A DNA stretch of 64,000 nucleotides from Actinomadura roseirufa (GTDB lineage Bacteria > Actinomycetota > Actinomycetes > Streptosporangiales > Streptosporangiaceae). The position numbers and the translations under genes were made by a program. The stretch is from NCBI RefSeq assembly GCF_900659635.1, contig NZ_CAACVB010000009.1, forward strand, positions 1-64,000, in the 5' to 3' direction. The notes beneath the pieces are model-generated. The model had not been told where the DNA came from. It did not search any database and worked only from the letters and a program-made list of their open reading frames with translations. Shown in pieces: positions 27,449-36,643 of the stretch (position 1 is the first letter of the stretch; each line of letters starts with the position of its first letter).

Positions 27449-27478
27449 TGTGACAGGTAATGCAGATTCCCTGTCACA
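27449..27478. promoter_or_regulatory. Inverted repeat upstream of the kinase gene
   Basis: Arms TGTGACAGG (27449-27457) and CCTGTCACA (27470-27478), 9 bp, perfect, with a 12-bp spacer. The arm TGTGACA resembles the half-site in the 17-bp palindrome at 27368, so one protein may bind both. Confidence 0.55.
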
Positions 27479-27498
27479 TCTGATCGTCCCTGGCTACG

Positions 27499-29556
27499 GT
27501 GATTGGTGTGAGGACGGGGATGGTGCTGGCTCAGCGGTACCGGCTAGACCGACTGCTGGGCCGGGGCGCGATGGGCCAGGTGTGGGCCGGGTTCGACGAG
27601 CGGTTACGCCGGCGGGTGGCGGTGAAGCTGATGCTGGCTGATCTGCTGGGCCACGACCGGCGGTCCCAGGAGGTGCTGGTGCGGTTCCGGCGGGAGGCCG
27701 AGGCCGCGGCCCGATTGTCTCACCCCAATATCACCACCATCCACGACATGGGCGAACACCGCGAGATACGCGGCGATGCGGAATGGATCCACCCCTACCT
27801 GGTACTGGAACTCCTGGACGGCAGGGACCTGAGGACCGTGCTGGCCGGGTGCCCGGGAGGCTTGCCGGTGACGGAGGCGCTGGAGTATGGGGCGCAGGTC
27901 TGCGACGGCCTGGCCGCAGCGCACGCTGCCGGGGTCGTGCACCGCGACATCAAACCCGCCAATCTCATGTTGCTGGCGGACGGGACGGTGAAGATCTCCG
28001 ACTTCGGGATCGCCTGCCTCAGCGATGGCACCGCGATGTACGTCGGCCGCGCCCAGATCGGGACTCCGGCCTACATGGCGCCCGAGCAACTCGACGGCCG
28101 AGAACTCGACGGCCGCGCCGACCTGTACGCGCTGGGCGCCACGTTCTACCACCTGCTCACCGGCAAGACCGTCTTTCCCGCCAACGACCTCCAGGTCCTG
28201 GCCTACCAGCACGCGGCCAAGACACCCGATCCGCCCAGCGCCCTGCGCTCTGGCATCGATGCCGACATCGACCGGCTGATCGGCTCCTTGCTCGCCAAAC
28301 ATCCCGACGGGCGGCCCGCCGATGCCTCCCGGGCAGCCGTGGGCTTTCGTGCCGTCGCCGCTCGCCCCCGCCATCATCGCTTGGCCGAGGCCGAGCGCCT
28401 CGCCCGTGTTTGCGTCGATCCCGAAGCCCAGTCGCGTGCGTTGATGAAGGTCGCAAAGGTCATCGTCGGCCACGAGCCAGATCGCTCACGGACCCTGCTG
28501 ACCGATGCCGAGCGCATCGCCCGATCCATCACCCATCCGCCCTCGCAGGCTGCAACGTTGCGGGATATCGCGGAGGTGGTCGCCGAACACGATGCGGACG
28601 ACGCCGAGCACATCGCCCGCTCTATCACCGAGCCCGTCCGGCAAGCACAAGCGTTGGCGAAGGTCGCCAAGGTGGTGGCAGGACGCGACCTGAGGCGAGC
28701 CCGGAAGCTGCTGACCGAAACCGAGCACGCCGCGCTCTCCCTCACTGGGTGGCAGCGGGCAGTTGCATTACAGGGTGTCGCCGAGGTGGTCGCCGAACAC
28801 GATGCGGACGACGCCGAACGCATCGCCGGATCCATCACCGAATCTGACTACCGGGCAATGGCGTTGGCGAAGGTCGCCAAGGTGGTGGCGGGACGCGACC
28901 GCCAGCGGGCCCGGAGACTCCTGGGCAACGCCGAGCGCATCGCTGGCTCGGCGGGCCGGCCCCACGAAATCGGGTTCGCCTTGACGGCTGTCGCCGTGGT
29001 GGTTGCCGAGCACGACCCGCAGTGGGCGGAACGCATCGCCCGATCCATCATCAGCTCTGATTACCAGGCGGCGGCTTTGAGGGATACCGCCAAGGTGATC
29101 GCCGAGTACGACCCGAGCCGGGCTGGACGCATCGCCCGATCTATCGCTGATTCTCCTTACGATCACCCGGCGTGGGTGCTGGCCAAGATCGCCCCCGTGG
29201 TCGCCCGGCACGACGTCGTCGAAGCCGAGCGCGTCGCCCGATCCATCACCATGCCTCTTGCCCGAGCAGAAGCGCTGTGCGGGATCGCTGAAGCGGTGGC
29301 AGGGCACGATCCGGGCCGGGCGCGCAAGCTCTGGGCCGACGCCGAACACGCCGCGCGGGTCGACTCCAACGATCCGGGGTTGGGGTTGACGGGGGTCGCC
29401 CCGTCGGTTGCCGGACACGACCTACCATGGGCCGAACGCATCGCCCGCTCTATACCCCCCCTCATCTTCGGGGGAGAGAAGGCTGTTTGGGGCGATATCG
29501 CCGAGGTGATCGCCAGGCAGTGCTGCTCCCCTTCCAGCCACGGACACGGCCGCTGA
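27499..29556 (+). CDS. Ser/Thr protein kinase with long helical-repeat C-terminal domain
   Basis: 685 residues. The kinase domain (~10-280) has the glycine loop LGRGAMGQVW (20-29), Lys43 in AVKL, HRDIKPAN (Asp150, an RD kinase), DFG (168-170) and YMAPEQ. From ~residue 285 to the end there are about eleven copies of a 31-38 residue helical unit of the form AERIARSIT-x-QAxALxxIAxVVAxHDxxRA. No membrane segment, PASTA or sensor domain is present, so it is cytosolic. The kinase is bacterial STPK type; the repeat tail is probably an alpha-solenoid scaffold. Start GTG 27499 is used; GTG 27508 or ATG 27520 are alternatives. It sits divergent from a tyrosine recombinase inside mobile DNA. Confidence 0.9.
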   Translation: MIGVRTGMVLAQRYRLDRLLGRGAMGQVWAGFDERLRRRVAVKLMLADLLGHDRRSQEVLVRFRREAEAAARLSHPNITTIHDMGEHREIRGDAEWIHPYLVLELLDGRDLRTVLAGCPGGLPVTEALEYGAQVCDGLAAAHAAGVVHRDIKPANLMLLADGTVKISDFGIACLSDGTAMYVGRAQIGTPAYMAPEQLDGRELDGRADLYALGATFYHLLTGKTVFPANDLQVLAYQHAAKTPDPPSALRSGIDADIDRLIGSLLAKHPDGRPADASRAAVGFRAVAARPRHHRLAEAERLARVCVDPEAQSRALMKVAKVIVGHEPDRSRTLLTDAERIARSITHPPSQAATLRDIAEVVAEHDADDAEHIARSITEPVRQAQALAKVAKVVAGRDLRRARKLLTETEHAALSLTGWQRAVALQGVAEVVAEHDADDAERIAGSITESDYRAMALAKVAKVVAGRDRQRARRLLGNAERIAGSAGRPHEIGFALTAVAVVVAEHDPQWAERIARSIISSDYQAAALRDTAKVIAEYDPSRAGRIARSIADSPYDHPAWVLAKIAPVVARHDVVEAERVARSITMPLARAEALCGIAEAVAGHDPGRARKLWADAEHAARVDSNDPGLGLTGVAPSVAGHDLPWAERIARSIPPLIFGGEKAVWGDIAEVIARQCCSPSSHGHGR
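28573..28992 (+). repeat. Tandem 210-bp (70-codon) internal duplication in the kinase tail
   Basis: Units 28573-28782 and 28783-28992 both begin GAGGTGGTCGCCGAACACGA and share the later block GCGTTGGCGAAGGTCGCCAA. The conserved nucleotide identity over parts of the units shows recent duplication within the solenoid; other repeats have diverged. Confidence 0.75.
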
Positions 29557-29885
29557 ACAGGCGTCCTTCTCCTGGACGTGGCCCACGCCGCCAACTGAAC
29601 GGCTGGCCGAGGTCACGGGCGGTGAAGCGAGACCCCGGCGAACGGGTGGTTCCGGTCCGAGCGCGGCGGGATAAGTCCGGCACGACGCGCGTGGGCCGGA
29701 CCGGATAACGGCACGGCGGCACCTTGGACGCTGTCGGGCGTGTGAAACCGGCGCTGGTCAGGGCGGGTGTTCGGCGGCGGCCGCGCGTCCCGGTCGCCGG
29801 TCGGGTTCGGACACTATGTCGAGTCGCACGTCACGCTCCGCTACATGGCGGCTGGGGCCACCTTCGGGAGGAGGACGCCGTTCGG
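29557..29885. other. Non-coding stretch after the kinase
   Basis: Nothing recognised. It should contain the left end of Tn3-family element C, whose transposase stop is at 29886, but no inverted repeat could be matched to a right end. Confidence 0.4.
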
Positions 29886-30568
29886 TCAGTGTTCCTCGCT
29901 GGAGTCATGGAAGGCGCGCAGGCCAGCGGCGACTTCAGCGCGGGTGAAGGCGTAGCGGCCCAGGAAGTTGATGTGCTCGTAGGCGATGGGCGAGAGCCGG
30001 GCGCACATGGCGTCGGTGGCGGGGAACCCGTCCGCCCGGATCTTTTCGACAGCGGCGTCCAGGTAGAGGGTGTTCCACCACACCACCGCGTTCAGGGCGA
30101 GGCCGAGCGCACCGAGCTGGTCCTCCATCCCTTCGCGGTAGCGCTGGCGGAGCTGGCCGCGGTTGCCGAAGGCGATCCGGCGCGCGAGGCGGTGGCGGGC
30201 CTCCTGGGTGTTGAGCTGGGTGCCGATCATGCGGCGGTAGACGTCATCGGACATGAACTGCAGCAGGTGCAGGGTCTTGAAGATCCGGCCATAGTGCGCG
30301 AACGCGTCGCCCAGGCCGGTGGGGCGGCCGTCGTGTGACAGCATCCGGATCAGGTCGTAGGCGCGTACGGTGCCGGTGGTGAGCGAGCCTGCGACGCGCA
30401 GCATGTCGGCCCAGTGCGCGCGGATGCGGTTCAGGCGGACGGTGTGGCGGGACATGTGGTCCAGCGGCCCGTAGGTGGCGTGGGTGTTGGTGCGCCACAG
30501 GCGGGTGTCGGCGAGGTCGGCGATGCGCGGGGAGAACTGGTAGCCGCAGATGGCGAACAGGCCGAACA
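29886..30568 (-). pseudogene. C-terminal part of Tn3-family transposase C, split by transposon B
   Basis: Encodes the last ~225 residues of a Tn3 transposase: FGLFAICGYQFSPRIADL, TRLWRTNTHATYGPL, LNAVVWWNTLYLDAAV and the HINFLGRYAF tail. The 5' side is interrupted exactly at the left inverted repeat of transposon B. Removing B and one copy of the GAACA duplication joins it in frame to the fragment at 36644-37245, giving SYSDIVFG-LFAICGYQF. Confidence 0.93.
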
Positions 30569-30605
30569 GGCCCTGTAGTCCCAGCTCGGACACCAGCCGC
30601 AAGGT
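30569..30605 (+). repeat. Left terminal inverted repeat of transposon B
   Basis: 37 bp, begins GGCCCTGTAGTCC and ends CAGCCGCAAGGT. It pairs with 36607-36643 with four mismatches. Confidence 0.93.
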
Positions 30606-30704
30606 GACCAGCGGGTAGCTTTCGCGTCGTCAGACGGCCCGTTTCCTGACGCCGGGCGCTTCGTTGGGTTGGTCGAGTGAATCGGGCGGTTCGGCGAGGA
30701 AGGG

Positions 30705-33699
30705 GTGGGTGTGCGTCAGGAGTGGTTGCCGGAAGACGTGGTGGCGTGCTGGACGCTGGTGGACGGCGACTGGGATCTGGTGGCGAACAAGACTGGGGCC
30801 ACACGGCTCGGCTTCAGCCTGTTGCTGAAGTTCTTCGAGATGGAGGGCCGGTTCCCCGATCTTCTGGAGGAGGTCCCGCAGGCCGCCGTGGAGTACGTCG
30901 CCGGACTGGTGAAGGTCCCAGCCGAGGACTTCACGAAGTACGCCCTGGTGGGCCGCACGGCTGAGTACCACCGCAAACAGATCCGGGAGGCGCTGAAGTT
31001 CCGGCCGGCGACGCTGGAGGACGAGGAACAGCTGACCGCGTGGCTGGCTGCGGAGGTGTGCCCGGTCGAGCTGGTTGAGGGCCGCCAGCGGGAGGCCCTG
31101 CTCGTGGAGTGCCGGGCAAGGAAGATCGAGCCGCCGGGCCGGACCCGGATCGAGAAAGTGCTGGTTGCGTCCCGCAACCGGTGGGAGAAGGTGTTCTGCA
31201 CGCGGACCATCGAGCGCCTGGGCGACGCGGGCACGACCCGGCTGCTGACGCTGGTGGCGGAGGACAACGAGGACGGTGCCGCCCTGCTGGCCTTGCTCAA
31301 GCGCGACCCGGGCGCGGTCGGTCTGGACTCGCTGCTGACCGAGATCACCAAACTGAACGACGTGCGCAAACTCGGCTTGCCCGACGGGTTATTCGCGGAC
31401 TGCTCGGAGAAGCTGCTGGCCGCATGGCGGTCGCGGGGCGATCAAGATGTACCCGTCGGACTTCCGTGACACCGCCGAGGAAGCGCGGATCACGCTGCTT
31501 GCGGCGTTGTGCTCCTCCCGGCAGGCGGAGATCACCGACGCGCTGGTGGACCTGCTGATCGCCCTGGTGCAGAAGATCAATGCCCGTGCTGAGCGGCGGG
31601 TGGAGAAGCAGCTCGCTGCGGAGCTGAAGAAGGTCCGCGGGAAGGAAGGCATCCTCTTCAAGCTGGCCGACGCGGCGATCGGCAAGCCCGACGAGGTGGT
31701 GCGCACAGCTCTGTACCCGGTCGTCGGGGAGAAGACGCTGCGCGACCTGGTGGCCGAGGCGAAGGCGAACGAGAGGGTGTTCAAGGCCAAGGTCCGCACC
31801 ACCCTGCGGTCGTCGTACAGCTCGTACTACCGGCAGATGCTGCCGCCGCTGTTGAGAACGCTGGGGTTCAAGTGCGACAACACCGCCTACCGGCCGGTGA
31901 TGGACGCGCTCGCGCTGCTGGAGAAGTACGCCGGGGTCGACGGCAAGACTCGCTTCTACGACGCCGCCGACGAGGTGCCGATGGACGGGGTCGTGCGCAG
32001 GGACTGGCGCGAGGCCGTCGTGGACGACAAGGGCAAGGTCGAGCGCATCCCGTACGAGCTGTGCGTCCTGGTGGCGCTGCGGGACGCGATCCGGCGCCGG
32101 GAAATCTACATCGAGGGCGGCCTTCGCTGGCGCAACCCCGAGGACGACCTGCCCGGCGACTTCGAGGCCACCCGCACCGTGCACTACGCAGCGATCCGCC
32201 GGCCCATGGACCCCGAGGCGTTCATCGCCGACCTGAAGCGGCGGATGACCGCCGGCCTGGACCGGCTCGCGGCCGCACTGGCGGACGGCTCGGCGGGCGG
32301 GGTGAAGGTGACCACGCGGCACGGCGAGCCGTGGATCACTGTGCCGAAGCTGGAGAAGCTGGACGAGCCCACCGGCCTCCAGGCGCTCAAGGAGGAGGTC
32401 GTACGCCGCTGGGGCGTGCTCGACCTCCTGGACGTGCTGAAGAACGCCGACTTCGACACCGGCTTCACCGACGAATTCGCCTCGGTCGCCGCGTACGAGC
32501 GCATCGACCGCGCCACCCTCCAGCGCCGGCTCCTGCTTGCCCTGTTCGCGCTCGGCACGAACATGGGCATCCGCGCGATCGTGGCGTCCGGCGAGCACAG
32601 CGAGACTGAGGCCGCGCTGCGGCACGTGCGCCGCCACTTCATCACCGTCGACAACCTCCGGGCCGCGGTCACCCGACTGGTGAACGCCACCTTCGCCGCC
32701 CGCGACGCCGCATGGTGGGGACAGGGCACGGCGTGCGCCTCGGACTCGAAGAAGTTCGGCTCCTGGTCGTCCAACTTCATGACCGAGTACCACGCCCGCT
32801 ACGGCGGCAACGGCGTGATGATCTACTGGCACGTCGAGCGCAAGAACGTCTGCATTTACTCCCAGCTCAAGAGCTGTTCGTCGTCCGAGGTCGCGGCGAT
32901 GATCGAGGGACTGCTGCGGCACTGCACCGATGCCGAGATCGAGTCCAACTACGTCGACACGCACGGTGCCTCGGTGGTCGGGTTCGCCTTCACCGAGCTG
33001 CTGAACTTCCGGCTACTGCCCCGGCTGAAGAACATCGGCAGCATCCGCCTGTACCGGCCGAACGACGACCCGCCCGGTTGGCCGGCCCTCGGCACCTCGC
33101 TGACCCGGCCGATCCGCTGGGACCTGATCGAGCAGCAGTACGACCAGATGGTCAAGTACGCCACCGCCCTGCGCCTGGGCACTACGGAGGCCGAGCAGGT
33201 GCTGCGGCGCTTCACCCGCGGCGGACCGAAGCACCCCACCTACCAGGCGCTCGAAGAACTCGGCCGAGCCGTACGTACGATCTTCGCGTGCGATTACCTG
33301 GCCAGTCCCGACCTGCGGCGTGAGATCCACGGTGGGCTCCAGGTCGTGGAGAACTGGAACAGCGCGAACACCGTCATCCACTACGGCAAGGACGGCGCAC
33401 TGACCGGCCCGGACAAGGAACACGCCGAGACCTCGATGCTCGCCCTGCACCTGCTCCAGTCCTCGCTCGTCTACCTCAAGACCCTGCTGCTTCAGCAGGT
33501 CCTCGCCGAACCGGCCTGGGCGAAGAAGCTGACGGATGAGGACCGGCGCGGACTGACCGCGCTGTTCTGGTCGAACATCAACCCGTACGGCACGTTCCGC
33601 CTCGACATGGACAAGAGGCTCGATTTGTCGTCCGCCACGGTGCCTGTCCCGCGCCGTGCGGCGGACGACGCTGCCCGCCCGGCGGGCTCGGCTCCATGA
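30705..33699 (+). pseudogene. tnpA: Tn3 family transposase of transposon B, single frameshift
   Basis: Two overlapping frames together encode a ~997-residue transposase. The first runs from GTG 30705 (MGVRQEWLPEDVV) to about residue 244, the second from there to 33699. The shift is an extra G in the GGGG run at 31435-31438: dropping one G restores [13 protein letters not shown], as in transposase A ([13 protein letters not shown]). The DDE residues are present ([29 protein letters not shown]). It is either a real inactivating mutation or a sequencing error in a short homopolymer. No slippery heptamer or stop-proximal signal suggests programmed shifting. Confidence 0.9.
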
Positions 33700-33936
33700 C
33701 GCAGCGGATGAGACGCGAAATTCGCAGTGAGCACTGGCTCATGAGACCAGAACATGCCGGGTGCCCCGGCAGAGGCGAGGCGCCCCTACCCGGCGCCTGA
33801 AGCGTACGTGCTCGGGGTCGAGGAACCCCGGAACAGCCATTGGCGCCGAGAACGATCCTGACGCCGCTGGCGAAGGTGGCGCGTGCCCGGCCTATGTAGC
33901 GAACCGTGCCACGGTCTGTCAGGGGCTCAGCGATTG

Positions 33937-34917
33937 TCAGACCGGTCGTCGGTAGATGCGGGTTAGGGCGTCGAGTGTTTGGGCGATGTGTTCGCGGAGT
34001 TCAGCCGGAGTGAGGATCTCGGCGTCGGCGCCAAGTTTGAGGAATTCGGGAAGGGCTTGTTCAACGGACTCGATCGGGATCGTCACCCGAGTCCAGCCAT
34101 CGGGATCTGGCGGCGTGGCGGTCCGATGGGCGGCGTCGGACATGGCAGAGTCCCACAGCTGAGGCAGCTGGTCGAAGATCCTCGGGGACAGGCGGAGAGT
34201 CGCCTCGCCCTGGTGGCGGCGCGCGTCGAAGGATTTCAGGTAGTGGTGCCAGTAGTCGGCAAGGTCAAAGCCGTTGGGCCGATCGAAGCGTTCGTCGAGG
34301 ACACGGAGATCCATGATCCGCGCGATGCGGTAAGTGCGGAGTTGTTCGCCGGCGCCGGCCACGAGGTACCAGTGCCCGGCCTTGAGCACCAGCCCGTACG
34401 GTTTCACGGTCCGGGTGATCTCGTGAGGTTCGGCCCAGCGCAGGTAGCGCATCCGCACGGCGCGGTCATTCCACACCGCGTCCGCGACCACGCCCAGGTG
34501 GGGAGTGCGGTCGCCATCGCGGTACCACGCCGGGGCGTCGAGGTGGAACCGCTCAGCGATGCGGCTGGCGCGGTCGCGCAGTTCGGCGGGCAGGGAGGCC
34601 ATGAGTTTGAGCTGCACAGCGGTCACGAGGGCACCCATGCCAAGGTCGGCGGCAGCTGTGGGCAGCCCCGTCAGGAACAGCGAGTCGGCCTCATCGGCGG
34701 TCAGCCCCGTCAGCCGGGTGCGGAAACCGCCGAGCAGTCGGTACCCGCCGTCGTGGCCGGGTTCGCCATACAGCGGTACACCCGCCGCGCTGAGGGACTC
34801 CATGTCGCGGTAGACGGTGCGAGCAGACACCTCCAGCGCGTCGGCCAGTTCTTGTGCCGTCATCCGTTCCCGGGTCTGCAGGAGCAACAGGATGGACACC
34901 AGCCGGCTCGCACGCAT
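33937..34917 (-). CDS. WYL-domain DeoR/YafY-type transcriptional regulator (passenger)
   Basis: 326 residues. The N-terminal winged HTH reads RASRLVSILLLLQTRERMTA, then VSARTVYRDMESLSAAGVPL. The WYL domain has GHWYLVAGAGEQLRTYRIAR, the ligand/nucleic-acid-sensing core, and a C-terminal WCX part. The start MRASRLVS at 34917 matches the family opening; an upstream ATG falls inside the palindrome at 34940. It is divergent from the SnoaL protein, and the palindrome lies between them, so it most likely represses itself and that gene. It is a passenger between tnpA and tnpR of transposon B. Confidence 0.92.
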   Translation of the reverse strand: MRASRLVSILLLLQTRERMTAQELADALEVSARTVYRDMESLSAAGVPLYGEPGHDGGYRLLGGFRTRLTGLTADEADSLFLTGLPTAAADLGMGALVTAVQLKLMASLPAELRDRASRIAERFHLDAPAWYRDGDRTPHLGVVADAVWNDRAVRMRYLRWAEPHEITRTVKPYGLVLKAGHWYLVAGAGEQLRTYRIARIMDLRVLDERFDRPNGFDLADYWHHYLKSFDARRHQGEATLRLSPRIFDQLPQLWDSAMSDAAHRTATPPDPDGWTRVTIPIESVEQALPEFLKLGADAEILTPAELREHIAQTLDALTRIYRRPV

Positions 34918-34939
34918 GCGGTCAATTCTATCCCAGTCT

Positions 34940-34958
34940 ACTGACATGAGATGTCAGT
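34940..34958. promoter_or_regulatory. Operator palindrome between WYL regulator and SnoaL gene
   Basis: ACTGACAT-GAG-ATGTCAGT: perfect 8-bp arms with a 3-bp centre, 23 bp from each start codon (34917 and 34982). The position fits a shared operator for the divergent pair. Confidence 0.75.
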
Positions 34959-34981
34959 GGAGTCGGAATAGCGTCCCGCCC

Positions 34982-35797
34982 ATGGACATCGACATTGATA
35001 TCGACCAGTTCGTCAACCGATACGTCGCGGTATGGAACGAGTCTGACCCGGTTGCGCGCCGACGTGCCATCGCCGGACTGTGGGACGCGGACGGCATACA
35101 GGTCATCGAATCCACGCGATACCACGGTCATGACGCCCTTGAGGCCCGGATCGCCGAAGCTCATAACAATTTGGTGCGGGACGCAGGATTCGTCTTCCGG
35201 TCCGCGGGCGACGCGACCGGTCACCATGACACGGTCACCTTCACCACCCACATGATCCCCGCAGCCGGAGGGAACATCGCCTGGACCGGCCGCATCTTTC
35301 TCACCCTCGGTGAGAACAGGCTCATCCGGCACGAGTACCAGTTCGCCATGAATACGCCGAACGAGACGAAGTCGAGCACTCGTGCCACGACAGAGGAGTT
35401 CCTTCGCCGACTGGGCGAGGGCGAGCCCGACCGGATCGCCGAGCTGTTCGCCGAGCGCGTCGACTGGCAGTTGGACTGGCCGGAGGACGGTCATCCAGCG
35501 GTGCCGTGGATCCGCCCTCGCTCCACCCGCGCCGACGTCGCCGACCACTTCCGGGAAATAACCGCTTTCCATGTCCCCGAAAAGTCGGCCGGAGGAGTGT
35601 CCCGCGTCCTCATCGACGAAACGGAGGCGGTGGTGCTCGGCGACATCCAGCAGACGGTGAAGGCCACCGGAAGGCAATACACGGCCCTGTGTGCGCTTCA
35701 CCTCACCGTCGAGGACGGGCTGATCACCCGCTACGCCGTCTATGAAGACAGCCTCACCGTCGCCGAAGCCCTTGCCAACCAGCCGGTTAACCGCTGA
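34982..35797 (+). CDS. Tandem SnoaL/NTF2-like domain protein (passenger)
   Basis: 271 residues made of two NTF2-like domains. The first (~8-125) has DQFVNRYVAVWNESDPVARR, LWDADGIQVIES and the C-terminal strand RLIRHEYQF. The second (~135-270) has ATTEEFLRRLGEGEPDRIAELF, RVDWQLDWPE and TRYAVYEDSLTVAEAL. Such domains form cone-shaped pockets and act as isomerases, cyclases or hydratases of small hydrophobic molecules, or only bind them. A fused pair is less common than single domains. The repeat MDIDIDIDQF at the start is low-complexity. It is controlled, by inference, by the divergent WYL regulator. No substrate can be named. Confidence 0.85.
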   Translation: MDIDIDIDQFVNRYVAVWNESDPVARRRAIAGLWDADGIQVIESTRYHGHDALEARIAEAHNNLVRDAGFVFRSAGDATGHHDTVTFTTHMIPAAGGNIAWTGRIFLTLGENRLIRHEYQFAMNTPNETKSSTRATTEEFLRRLGEGEPDRIAELFAERVDWQLDWPEDGHPAVPWIRPRSTRADVADHFREITAFHVPEKSAGGVSRVLIDETEAVVLGDIQQTVKATGRQYTALCALHLTVEDGLITRYAVYEDSLTVAEALANQPVNR

Positions 35798-35871
35798 ACA
35801 CGCGGCCGCCCCGCAGTGCCTGTCCGCCCTCACTGAGAGGATGCATGGGTGGGGAAGCGTTTCCGTGCTCC

Positions 35872-35998
35872 GCGAGTGTCGGCAAACGACCGTTTGCCGA
35901 CACTCGCGTCCGTGATCGTGAACCCGCAGGTGGGCAGTGTCGGCAACTTGCGTCGGGAATCAACGTCGGTGAACGGTCCGGCCGATAGATTCCGACAC
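35872..35998. promoter_or_regulatory. Resolvase recombination (res) region of transposon B
   Basis: A perfect 36-bp dyad at 35872-35907 with 17-bp arms containing AGTGTCGGCAAACG. Further half-sites AGTGTCGGCAA at about 35936 and TTCCGACACA at about 35990 follow before the resolvase ATG. This is the arrangement of a multi-subsite res, and the half-site is shared with element A. Confidence 0.8.
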
Positions 35999-36601
35999 AT
36001 GCTCATCGGCTATGCGCGGGTCTCGACCGCCGACCAGAACCCCGCTCATCAGATCGACGCCCTGTTGCGGGTTGGCGTCGACCGCGACAACATCCACGTC
36101 GACAAGGCCAGCGGCGCGAAGGCGTCCCGTCCGAAGCTCGACCTCGTCATAAAGCTGCTGCGCGAGGGCGACACGCTGAAGGTCACCCGGCTCGACCGGC
36201 TTTCTCGCTCCGTGCTGCACCTGGTGACCCTCGGCGCCGAGCTGCGCGAGCGCGGGATCGGGCTGCACGTCATCGAGCAGGGCATCGACACCGCCACCAT
36301 GGAGGGCCGCGCCATGTTCGGCATGCTGTCGGTGCTCGCCGAGCTCCAGCGCGAGCTGATCGTGGCGAACACCAACGACGGACTCGCCTCCGCTCGAGCC
36401 CGCGGCCGGGTCGGCGGACGCCGGCCCAAGCTCACCCCCGACCAGGCCGGACTCGCCCAGGAGCTGTACGACGCGCGCGAGAAGACCGTCCAGCAGATCG
36501 CCGACCTGTTCGGCGTGTCCCGGTCAACGGTGTACGGGCACCTCGACAAGACCAAGACCGTCCCCCGCCAGGCCAAGAAGACCGCGGTCACAAAGCCCTG
36601 A
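35999..36601 (+). CDS. tnpR: Tn3-family serine resolvase
   Basis: 200 residues, complete. Catalytic domain: MLIGYARVSTADQNP with the nucleophilic Ser, KVTRLDRLSRSVLHL with the active-site Arg residues, and the long E-helix AMFGMLSVLAELQRELIVAN. The hinge GRVGGRRPKL is followed by the HTH VQQIADLFGVSRSTVYGHL. It resolves cointegrates at the adjacent res site. The stop lies five bases before the right inverted repeat. Two other copies in the window lack the HTH or are split, so this may be the only working resolvase of its type here. Confidence 0.95.
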   Translation: MLIGYARVSTADQNPAHQIDALLRVGVDRDNIHVDKASGAKASRPKLDLVIKLLREGDTLKVTRLDRLSRSVLHLVTLGAELRERGIGLHVIEQGIDTATMEGRAMFGMLSVLAELQRELIVANTNDGLASARARGRVGGRRPKLTPDQAGLAQELYDAREKTVQQIADLFGVSRSTVYGHLDKTKTVPRQAKKTAVTKP

Positions 36602-36606
36602 CCGCT

Positions 36607-36643
36607 ACCTTGCGGCTGGTGTCTGAGCTAGGACTCCGGGGCC
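36607..36643 (-). repeat. Right terminal inverted repeat of transposon B
   Basis: 37 bp, complement of 30569-30605 with four mismatches, followed directly by the GAACA target duplication at 36644-36648. Confidence 0.93.

Larger units (their letters stand above)
30569..36643 (+). mobile_element. Tn3-family transposon B with complete ends, 6,075 bp
   Basis: Imperfect terminal inverted repeats of 37 bp (33 matches) at 30569-30605 and 36607-36643; both start GGCCC and share GACACCAGCCGCAAGGT. A 5-bp target duplication GAACA lies at 30564-30568 and 36644-36648. Contents in order: tnpA (frameshifted), WYL regulator (-), tandem SnoaL protein (+), res dyad, tnpR. The target is the transposase gene of element C. 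Boundaries are certain at base level because removal restores the target reading frame. Confidence 0.95.

Noticed and set aside
31400-31480. Programmed ribosomal frameshift in tnpA of transposon B
   Set aside because: No slippery heptamer with a following stem or nearby stop was seen, and the related transposase A is encoded in one frame.
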